A stretch of 64,000 bases of DNA from NCBI RefSeq assembly GCF_042033325.1, contig NZ_CP160095.1; one strand, written 5' to 3'. Below, in pieces: positions 49,778 through 56,941 of this stretch. This DNA is from Sneathia sanguinegens (GTDB lineage Bacteria; Fusobacteriota; Fusobacteriia; Fusobacteriales; Leptotrichiaceae). The first letter of the stretch is position 1; the number at the start of each line of letters is the position of its first letter. The notes beneath the pieces are model-generated. The model made no database searches. It was given only the letters and a program-made list of their open reading frames with translations, and had not been told where the DNA came from. The position numbers and the translations under genes were made by a program.

Positions 49778-50993
49778 TTCTAAGATCTCCTAATATTTTT
49801 TTTGCTTCTTCTATATTTATTTTATTCTTTTCTATCATTTTTTGTATTACATATTCACTTTCATCTTCTTTTGCACCTATAAAACTAGCTATAGATTTTG
49901 CATGTAATTTCATATGCCCTTTTTGTATTCCTACAGTTACTAAAGCTCGTAAGGCTGCAAAATTCTGTGCCAAGCCAAGAGCTACAGCTATTTTTGACAA
50001 TTCTTTTGCATCTGGATTTTTTAGAATATCTAAAGCTATTTTACTTGCTGGATTAAGACCTATAGATCCCCCAAAAGTGGCTATAGCCATAGGTATTATT
50101 AAATTACCTCTTAATTTTTCTCCATCAAAAGTCCATGTTGTAAGTGATGAATATTGCCCACTTCTACTAGCATAAGCATGACCTGCTGCTTCTATTGCAC
50201 GCCAATCATTTCCAGTTGCTATAGCTAGAGCATCTATACCATTGAATATTCCCTTATTATTTGTAGTTGCTCTATATACATCTACATTAGCAAATTCACA
50301 GGCTAAAGTCATTTTTTCACCAAAATTTTTTTCTACCTTAATTTCAACCTTTGCTTCTACCAAACACTCAGTTGAATAATTAGATAAAATACTCATTAAT
50401 TTTTTAGCTTCTAGAATTTCAACTACCACTTGACTTATTGATTCTAACATAGTATTTACCATATTAGCTCCCATTGCATCAAGAGTATCTACATAAAGAT
50501 ATATTATGCAAAATTTTCCCTTTTTTTCTACTTTTATATCCCTTGCTCCTCCACCCAATTTTACTAATTGTTCTTGAGTAGAATTTGCAATTTGTAATAA
50601 TTCTTCTTTTTTTGCTAATATTTCATTTATGTCTTTTTTTATGTCATATAAGGCTATTTGCCCTATTACTTCTCTATTCTTTATATCAACTTCAATATTT
50701 CCTAAAAGTTTTGCTGCATTACTTGCCGCTGCTATAACAGAAGGTTCTTCAACTGCCATTGGTATTACATATTCTTCATTATTTATTACAAAATTGGTAG
50801 CAAGTCCTAAAGGTAAACCTAAAACACTTATTTGATTTTCAATCATATTATTAGCTATTTCATTAGATAATATTTCTGTCTTCTCCAATGCTTTATAATT
50901 TTCAAAAGAAACATATTCCCTTAAAATATCAATTCTTTCATTCCTTGTCTTTAGATAATATTTATTAAATTTTTCTTTCATATTTTCTTTCAT
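49761..50993 (-). CDS. mvaA: Hydroxymethylglutaryl-CoA reductase, class II (degradative-type fold)
   Basis: 410 residues reducing HMG-CoA to mevalonate. Class II features are IPMAVEEPSVIAAASNAAKL with the catalytic Glu near residue 83, NNKGIFNGIDALAIATGND with the catalytic Lys/Asp region, and the terminal LHAKSIASFIGA His. Bacterial mevalonate operons commonly carry this class. It overlaps mvaS by 29 bp. Confidence 0.96.
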   Translation of the reverse strand: MKENMKEKFNKYYLKTRNERIDILREYVSFENYKALEKTEILSNEIANNMIENQISVLGLPLGLATNFVINNEEYVIPMAVEEPSVIAAASNAAKLLGNIEVDIKNREVIGQIALYDIKKDINEILAKKEELLQIANSTQEQLVKLGGGARDIKVEKKGKFCIIYLYVDTLDAMGANMVNTMLESISQVVVEILEAKKLMSILSNYSTECLVEAKVEIKVEKNFGEKMTLACEFANVDVYRATTNNKGIFNGIDALAIATGNDWRAIEAAGHAYASRSGQYSSLTTWTFDGEKLRGNLIIPMAIATFGGSIGLNPASKIALDILKNPDAKELSKIAVALGLAQNFAALRALVTVGIQKGHMKLHAKSIASFIGAKEDESEYVIQKMIEKNKINIEEAKKILGDLRNGSHC

Positions 50994-52092
50994 TATTGAA
51001 TATACCTTTTAAATATATTTCTTCTCCTTCTATATTTTCATTTTCTATATCTTCTTTTACTTCTTCAAAAAATTTTGTTTCATATTCTAAAACACTTAAT
51101 CTTATTCTATTTTCAAAGAGTTTCTTATTTTCTTCTATTCTTAAATATTTTTCATAGCCTTCAACTATTTTCATTGTAAAAAATTCACTAACTGCTCCTG
51201 AACCATAACTATATAACCCAATTATATCGCCTTCTTTAAATTTAGCATTGTCTAGTAATGAAACAAGGCTTAAAAATAAAGAACCTGTATAAATATTTCC
51301 TACTTCCTTATTATATTTCACAGCTTCCTGAAGCTTATTTTCTAAATTTTCTTTTTCTATTCTTTTCAAACCCTTAAAGGCTAACTTTGGATAAGGTACA
51401 TGCAAACAAATTGCACTATAGTCTTTTTCACCATATTTTCTTTCAAATTCTTTATATACTTTTTCTAAAGAATCTAAATATGTTTCTGTTGATAATTTCC
51501 CACGAGCTATAGCATAAATACTATTATTTGGTCTAAAAAAGTCCATGACATCCTTTGTGTAACTAACTTTTTCATTGCTTATTTCTAATATTCTCGGATT
51601 CTTTGTTATTAACATTGCAACAGCTCCTGCACCTTGAGTAGCTTCTCCAGCTGTATTTATACCATATTTTGCTATATCTGTTGCTATTACTAATACTTTA
51701 CTATTTTCATTTTCTAATATATGTGCCTTTGCCAAAAGTAGAGCTGCTGTTGCCCCATAACAGGCTTGTTTAATTTCAATACTTCTACAAAATTCATTAA
51801 TTCCAAGTAAAGAATGAATAAATGCTGAACTTGATTTTGATTGATCAACACCTGTTTCTGTTCCAACTATTATCATGTCTATATCTTTTTTATCTTCTTC
51901 ATCCAAAATTTTATCTGCTGCCATTGTAGCCATACTTACTATATCTTGGTTTTTACAAGTTATAGACATTTTATTAAGACCTAACCCTATTAGATATTTA
52001 TTTGGATCAACACCTCTTTTTTCAGCTAAATCCTTTATGTCTAAATAATATTTAGGTATATGAATACCAATTTTATCTATTCCTATTTTCAT
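50965..52092 (-). CDS. mvaS: Hydroxymethylglutaryl-CoA synthase
   Basis: 375 residues from MKIGIDKIGIHIPKYYLDIK. This thiolase-fold enzyme condenses acetyl-CoA and acetoacetyl-CoA. Catalytic residues are Glu in IIVGTETGVDQSKS, Cys in IEIKQACYGATAALLLA and His in ICLHVPYPKLAFKG. The ATG after AAAGGTAG is chosen; a TTG five codons upstream overlapping the thiolase stop is less likely. It overlaps mvaA by 29 bp. Confidence 0.96.
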   Translation of the reverse strand: MKIGIDKIGIHIPKYYLDIKDLAEKRGVDPNKYLIGLGLNKMSITCKNQDIVSMATMAADKILDEEDKKDIDMIIVGTETGVDQSKSSSAFIHSLLGINEFCRSIEIKQACYGATAALLLAKAHILENENSKVLVIATDIAKYGINTAGEATQGAGAVAMLITKNPRILEISNEKVSYTKDVMDFFRPNNSIYAIARGKLSTETYLDSLEKVYKEFERKYGEKDYSAICLHVPYPKLAFKGLKRIEKENLENKLQEAVKYNKEVGNIYTGSLFLSLVSLLDNAKFKEGDIIGLYSYGSGAVSEFFTMKIVEGYEKYLRIEENKKLFENRIRLSVLEYETKFFEEVKEDIENENIEGEEIYLKGIFNNERKYERKI

Positions 52093-52096
52093 CTTA

Positions 52097-53188
52097 CTAC
52101 CTTTCAATTAAAACTGCTAAACCTTGTCCTCCTCCAACACAAAGACTAGCTATTCCTCTTTTAGAATTTCTTCTCTTCATTTCATTTATTAATGTTACTA
52201 TTATTCTAGCTCCACTTGCACCTATAGGATGTCCTAGAGCTAATGCTCCCCCATTTACATTAACTTTTTTCTCATCTATTTTTAATTCTCTAATGCAAGC
52301 TATTACTTGGCTTGCAAATGCTTCATTTATTTCAAATAAATCTATATCAGAAATATCTATTTTTTCTATAGCCACTGTCTTTTTAATTGCTTCAACTGGA
52401 CCTAGCCCCATATATTTAGGATCAAGTCCCACACATGAAATATTTTTTATATATCCCAAAATTTCTAAATTGAGTTCTTTTGCAACTTTATCTTCCATCA
52501 AAAGAAGTATTGCAACTCCATCGTTTAATCCTGTTGAATTACCTGCTGTTACAACACCATCTTTTAAAAATGCTGGTTTTAATTTAGATAATTTTTCTAT
52601 ATTTTGTCCCAACCTAATATGCTCATCAGTTGATATATCAACTAGTTCTACAATTTCTTCTTTTAATTTATCTAAATTTTCTATAGCTTTTTTTGTACTA
52701 TTTAATGAAAATTTATCACAGTCTTCTCTTGTAATACCATATTTTTTTGCTACATTCTCAGCTGTCATTCCCATATGATAATTATTAAATACATCAGTTA
52801 GCCCATCAGAAAGTAATAAAGAATAGTCTACATTACTCATATTTTCTAAGCCTCCAACTAAAACTATCTTACTTTTACCTAGAAGTATAGAATTAGCTCC
52901 TAATTCCACAGCTTTCATCCCTGAACCACATACCATATTAACTGTATATGAACTAGCTTTTATTGGAACCCCTGATTTAATTGATATTTGTCTTGCAACA
53001 TTTTGACCATAGCCTGATTGCATTACCATACCCATTATTACTTCGTCAACTTTATTTATATTTTTTTTATCTATACTTTTTTTTATTAATTTTGTTGCAA
53101 TATCAACAATATTTTTATCTAAAAGACTTTTTTTATAGCCTCCTATAGCCGTTCTCTTAGCTAAAACTATTGCTACTTTTTTTTCCAC
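52097..53188 (-). CDS. Acetyl-CoA acetyltransferase (thiolase)
   Basis: 363 residues, slightly short for the family (about 390). It makes acetoacetyl-CoA, the first step of the pathway. Catalytic Cys is in VNMVCGSGMKAVELG near residue 87, His in NGGALALGHPIGASGARI, and the second Cys in ASLCVGGGQGLAVL. Translation probably starts at GTG after AAGGTGA. It leads the mevalonate operon, with a promoter just upstream. Confidence 0.95.
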   Translation of the reverse strand: MEKKVAIVLAKRTAIGGYKKSLLDKNIVDIATKLIKKSIDKKNINKVDEVIMGMVMQSGYGQNVARQISIKSGVPIKASSYTVNMVCGSGMKAVELGANSILLGKSKIVLVGGLENMSNVDYSLLLSDGLTDVFNNYHMGMTAENVAKKYGITREDCDKFSLNSTKKAIENLDKLKEEIVELVDISTDEHIRLGQNIEKLSKLKPAFLKDGVVTAGNSTGLNDGVAILLLMEDKVAKELNLEILGYIKNISCVGLDPKYMGLGPVEAIKKTVAIEKIDISDIDLFEINEAFASQVIACIRELKIDEKKVNVNGGALALGHPIGASGARIIVTLINEMKRRNSKRGIASLCVGGGQGLAVLIER

Positions 53189-53223
53189 TAAAAAATCACC
53201 TTCTTTTGAAAAGAGTTACTTTA

Positions 53224-53251
53224 ATTATATCACATTTTAATGTTTAGTTAA
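53224..53251 (-). promoter_or_regulatory. Promoter of the mevalonate-chaperonin operon with internal palindrome
   Basis: Minus-strand TTAACT (53246-53251), a 16-bp spacer and TATAAT (53224-53229) with an extended TGA before the -10. The spacer contains the perfect 12-bp palindrome ACATTTTAATGT (53232-53243). Confidence 0.7.
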
Positions 53252-53265
53252 ATATTTCAAGCATT

Positions 53266-53294
53266 TAAAAATAGCAGGTTATTTAATACCTGCT
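53266..53294 (-). terminator. Terminator of the gapA-pgk operon
   Basis: AGCAGGT (53273-53279) pairs with ACCTGCT (53288-53294), followed on the minus strand by ATTTTTAA. The stem includes the stop codon of the deoxyribosyltransferase. Confidence 0.8.
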
Positions 53295-53722
53295 AATTTT
53301 AAATTTTTTATTACTTCATCAAATGAATAAACTAAAACACCATATTTTAATACTGCTCCTAATACGAAATGATTCATAGCATAACTTGGTATTTCATACT
53401 TATTCGCAGATTTTAATCTAATATCTGAATTTACTCCTATTATTTTTTTACCATAAGCTATGGCAAGCCCTAATTCAATCATTACTCCAGCATCTTCATT
53501 TGTTAAATCAAAAATTGCAATATCGCAATCTTTAACTGCTTTTGCATCTGCTTCATAAATTTCTTGAGGTGTCGGCAAGCTTTGCTTATTTTCATTGAAA
53601 GGTTGTTCTATTGGATTAAATATATCTAAAGTTGAAAAATTTTCCCTTAATAGTTTACCTTCTTTTATTCTTTGTGAAACCTCAGCTTCGTTAAATAAAG
53701 CTCCAGCTAAATATACTTTCAC
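53279..53722 (-). CDS. Nucleoside 2-deoxyribosyltransferase
   Basis: 147 residues if translation begins at the GTG before KVYLAGALFNEAEVSQ, the conserved opening of this family. Other GTG codons 9 and 21 bases upstream overlap the pgk end and are alternatives. The nucleophilic Glu is in AGVMIELGLAIAYGKKIIGV, and the family Asp in DCDIAIFDLTNEDAG. It exchanges bases between deoxynucleosides, a salvage step. It is coupled to pgk and ends in the operon terminator. Confidence 0.88.
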   Translation of the reverse strand: MKVYLAGALFNEAEVSQRIKEGKLLRENFSTLDIFNPIEQPFNENKQSLPTPQEIYEADAKAVKDCDIAIFDLTNEDAGVMIELGLAIAYGKKIIGVNSDIRLKSANKYEIPSYAMNHFVLGAVLKYGVLVYSFDEVIKNLKLAGIK

Positions 53723-53723
53723 T

Positions 53724-54950
53724 TTATTCACAACTACAACCACAACTTTTATTTGCTATTGCAGCAAGACCAGGTAAAACTTTTCCTTCTAGGTATTCAA
53801 GTGATGCTCCTCCACCAGTTGAAATATGTGAGAATTTATCGCTATATCCTAATTGAATAGCTGCTGCTGCTAAATCTCCACCACCTATAATAGTTATTGC
53901 ATCTTTTAAATTAGCTATTGCTTCACAAACACCTATAGTTCCTTTTGCATAATTGCTCATTTCAAATACTCCCATAGGTCCGTTCCATACAACAGTCTTA
54001 GCTCCTTCTAATTCTTTTTTGAATAAAGTAACTGTTGCTTCACCTATATCAAGTCCCATATCATCTGCTTCTATTGCTTCTACAGAAACTGTTTTATGTG
54101 CTGCATCATTATTAAATTCTTTTGCTACTACTGTATCTATAGGTAAAACTAATTTAACTCCTTTAGCTTCTGCTTTTTTCATAATTTCTTTTGCTAAATC
54201 TAATTTATCTTCTTCTAATAATGATTTTCCTGTATTTAATCCCTTAGCTTTTAGGAAAGTAAACATCATTCCACCACCAATTAGAATTTTATCTGCTTTT
54301 TCAATTAAATTTTCTATAACAGCAATTTTATCTGAAACCTTAGCTCCTCCTAAAATAGCTACATATGGTTTTTTAGGATTATCTACTGCTCCTCCTAAGA
54401 ATTCAATTTCTTTTTCCATTAAGAAACCTACTGCTGTATTTTCTTTTAGATTTGCTGAAATTCCTACATTTGAAGCATGTGCTCTATGTGCTGTACCAAA
54501 AGCATCATTTACAAACATATCTCCTAAACTTGCCCAATATTTACCTAATTCTTCATTATTTTTTGATTCTTTTTTACCATCTAAATCTTCAAATCTTGTG
54601 TTTTCAAACATTAAGATTTCACCATTATGCAAATTATTAATTGCAGCTTCTAATTCAGCCCCTCTTGTTTCAGGAACAAATTTAACTTCTTTTCCTAATA
54701 ATTCTGCTAATCTCTTAGATACTGGTAATAAAGTTTTGCTTTTTTTATCTGCTTCTTCTTTAATTCTTCCTAAATGTGAAAAAGCTATAACTTTTGCACC
54801 TTTTTCTAATAAATATTTTAAAGTTGGTAAAGCTGCTTTTATTCTATTATCATCTTTTATTACACCATCTTTGATAGGTACATTAAAATCTACTCTAACT
54901 AAAACTTTTTTACCTGTTACATCTAAATCTCTAACTGTTTTCTTTTTCAT
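53724..54950 (-). CDS. pgk: Phosphoglycerate kinase
   Basis: 408 residues from MKKKTVRDLDVTGKKVLVRV. It makes ATP from 1,3-bisphosphoglycerate. VRVDFNVPIKDG, FSHLGRIKEEA, NDAFGTAHRAHAS, ILGGAKVSDKI and the nucleotide loop TIIGGGDLAAAAIQLG are intact. The C-terminus is odd: after LPGLAAIANK, where most PGKs stop, it continues SCGCSCE, a cysteine-rich tail. The ATG after GGAGGAAG is chosen over one four codons earlier. Confidence 0.97.
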   Translation of the reverse strand: MKKKTVRDLDVTGKKVLVRVDFNVPIKDGVIKDDNRIKAALPTLKYLLEKGAKVIAFSHLGRIKEEADKKSKTLLPVSKRLAELLGKEVKFVPETRGAELEAAINNLHNGEILMFENTRFEDLDGKKESKNNEELGKYWASLGDMFVNDAFGTAHRAHASNVGISANLKENTAVGFLMEKEIEFLGGAVDNPKKPYVAILGGAKVSDKIAVIENLIEKADKILIGGGMMFTFLKAKGLNTGKSLLEEDKLDLAKEIMKKAEAKGVKLVLPIDTVVAKEFNNDAAHKTVSVEAIEADDMGLDIGEATVTLFKKELEGAKTVVWNGPMGVFEMSNYAKGTIGVCEAIANLKDAITIIGGGDLAAAAIQLGYSDKFSHISTGGGASLEYLEGKVLPGLAAIANKSCGCSCE

Positions 54951-54965
54951 GTCTTCCTCCAAAAT

Positions 54966-54994
54966 AAGGCCTCCGGCAATTTGCTGGAAGCCTT
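54966..54994 (-). promoter_or_regulatory. Intercistronic hairpin between gapA and pgk
   Basis: A 12-position stem with one mismatch (54966-54977 with 54983-54994), a 5-base loop and a weak TTATTTT tail, ending 6 bp before the pgk ribosome site. It looks like a partial terminator or RNA-stability element rather than a full stop. Confidence 0.65.
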
Positions 54995-55014
54995 CATTAA
55001 TTTTTTATATTAAC

Positions 55015-56025
55015 TTATTTTGATAATTCAACAAAATATTTTAATGTTCTTATTAATTGAGCTGTATATGACATTTCATTATCGTACCAAGCTACAGTCT
55101 TAACTAATTGTTTGTCTCCTGCTTCGATAACTTTTGTTTGTGTAGCATCAAATATTGAACCAAAGTGGCTTCCAACTATATCAGATGATACGATTGGATC
55201 TTCATTATATCCAAATAATTCATTTGCTGCTTTCTTCATAGCTTCATTAACTTCTTCTACAGTTACTTTTTTCTTTAAAACAGTTACTAATTCTGTTAAT
55301 GATCCAGTAGGTACTGGTACTCTTTGTGCAGCACCATCTAATTTACCTGCTAATGATGGTATAACTAATTTAATTGCTTTTGCTGCACCTGTTGTATTAG
55401 GAACAATATTTACAGCTGCTGCTCTTGCTCTTCTAAAGTCACCTTTTCTATGAGGTGCATCTAATGTGTTTTGGTCTCCTGTATAAGCGTGTATTGTTGT
55501 CATTGAACCACATTCAATTCCAAATACTTTTTCTAATACATTTGCCATAGGTGCTAAACAGTTTGTAGTACATGAAGCTCCTGAAATAACTGTTTCTGAA
55601 CCATCTAAGATTTCATGATTTACATTATATACAACTGTTTTAACTCCTTCACCTTTTGCTGGTGCTGAAATAACAACTTTTTTAGCTCCTGCTTTAATAT
55701 GTGCTTCTGCTTTTTCTTTCTTAACAAAGAATCCTGTACATTCTAATACTACGTCTACTCCTAATTCTCCCCAAGGTAATTCTTCTGGATTTGCATTACT
55801 GAATGATTTAATTGTTTTACCATTAACAACAAATGCTCCTTCTTCTACCTTAATTTCTCCATCAAATCTTCCTTGTGATAAATCGTATTTGAATAAGTGT
55901 GCTAACATTGCAGGATCTGTCAAATCATTAACTGCAACTACATCAAATTCTGGATCATTGATCATAAGTCTTAATGCAAGACGTCCTATTCTTCCAAATC
56001 CATTTATTGCCACTTTTACTGACAT
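55015..56025 (-). CDS. gapA: Glyceraldehyde-3-phosphate dehydrogenase
   Basis: 336-residue NAD-dependent glycolytic enzyme. The nucleotide fold begins KVAINGFGRIGRLALRL, the catalytic C152 is in SGASCTTNCLAPM, and the partner His lies in TTIHAYTGDQ. WYDNEMSYTAQLIRTLKYF closes the protein. Asp in AVNDLTD near residue 34 favours NAD. It has a strong ribosome site (AAGGAGG) and leads the gapA-pgk operon. Confidence 0.98.
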   Translation of the reverse strand: MSVKVAINGFGRIGRLALRLMINDPEFDVVAVNDLTDPAMLAHLFKYDLSQGRFDGEIKVEEGAFVVNGKTIKSFSNANPEELPWGELGVDVVLECTGFFVKKEKAEAHIKAGAKKVVISAPAKGEGVKTVVYNVNHEILDGSETVISGASCTTNCLAPMANVLEKVFGIECGSMTTIHAYTGDQNTLDAPHRKGDFRRARAAAVNIVPNTTGAAKAIKLVIPSLAGKLDGAAQRVPVPTGSLTELVTVLKKKVTVEEVNEAMKKAANELFGYNEDPIVSSDIVGSHFGSIFDATQTKVIEAGDKQLVKTVAWYDNEMSYTAQLIRTLKYFVELSK

Positions 56026-56074
56026 AATATATACCTCCTTAATTTTAAAAACACGTTAGTTTTTTAACATATTC

Positions 56075-56083
56075 ATTATAGCA
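56075..56083 (-). promoter_or_regulatory. gapA promoter, extended -10
   Basis: Minus-strand TGCTATAAT (56075-56083) is an extended -10 element. The upstream region is an A/T tract with no clear -35, as is usual for extended -10 promoters. A small AAAAAC/GTTTTT repeat lies in the leader. Confidence 0.65.
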
Positions 56084-56110
56084 TTTTTTTATATTTTTTT
56101 AAATATTTTT

Positions 56111-56941
56111 TTATATTTTTTTCATATCTTCATATTCTTCTATCTCTATATGTTGTTTTTTCTTAGTTCTTGGATGATTAAATTCAAGACTATATGCATG
56201 TAACATTTGTCTTTTAACCTTATGTAAAGATGTAGAATTATATAATTTATCTCCTAGTATCGGATGTCCTATTGACTTTAAATGCACCCTTATCTGATGT
56301 GTTCTTCCTGTAAAAAGTTCACATTCTATTAAACTAATATCTTTATCTTCTATATATTTAAGCGGTCTCACAACAGTTTTTGCATATTGACCCCTATCAT
56401 CAATTATTCTTTTTAATTCTTGATCTGGCTTGAATATAGGCTTTTCTATTACAATTTCTTTTTCTATTTTTCCTTCAACTAAGGCTAAATATTTTTTTCT
56501 TACTTCTCCAAAATTTTGTAAAAAAGCCTGCGTATATGCATTTTTTGCTATAATTATCAAGCCTGTTGTATCCATATCTAGTCTATTATAGAACCTAGGC
56601 ACTATATTTAAATAAGCTACTATTCCATTTGCTAAAGTTACATCTACTTTTTTTAATGTAGGATGTGTCACAAGTCCATAAGGTTTATTTATTATTAAAA
56701 GATCTGAGTCTTCAAATACAATATCTAAATCCATTGCTATAGGCTCAATATTCGTCTTTTTTTCTTTTTCTTCTACAAATAAAATACCACTAGAAGGTAA
56801 TTTTTTTGTTAGTCTGACCAACTTATTATCCAAATAAACCCTAACTTTTCTAAGGCTCCTACTAGAATAATTCTGTATTTCTCTTAGATATTGTCCTATT
56901 TTCATTCTTTGTGTGCTTTTATCCAATTTATATTTTTTCAT
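56111..56941 (-). CDS. RluA-family pseudouridine synthase
   Basis: 276 residues. An S4-like N-terminal part (about 1-60, IGQYLREIQNYSSRSLRKV) precedes the RluA catalytic domain. LLIINKPYGLVTHPT, the catalytic Asp in FYNRLDMDTTGLIIIAK (the usual His of HRLD is Asn), and the ELFTGRTHQIRVHL motif are present. It modifies uridines in rRNA or tRNA; the target site cannot be told. Its ATG overlaps the stop of the fatty acid kinase fusion as TAATG. Confidence 0.9.
   Translation of the reverse strand: MKKYKLDKSTQRMKIGQYLREIQNYSSRSLRKVRVYLDNKLVRLTKKLPSSGILFVEEKEKKTNIEPIAMDLDIVFEDSDLLIINKPYGLVTHPTLKKVDVTLANGIVAYLNIVPRFYNRLDMDTTGLIIIAKNAYTQAFLQNFGEVRKKYLALVEGKIEKEIVIEKPIFKPDQELKRIIDDRGQYAKTVVRPLKYIEDKDISLIECELFTGRTHQIRVHLKSIGHPILGDKLYNSTSLHKVKRQMLHAYSLEFNHPRTKKKQHIEIEEYEDMKKI

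Noticed and set aside
53953..55023. Long plus-strand open frame (356 codons) opposite pgk
   Set aside because: It is antisense to a fully conserved pgk, is rich in Ser/Phe/Ile as expected for the complement of that gene, and has no ribosome site or family motif.
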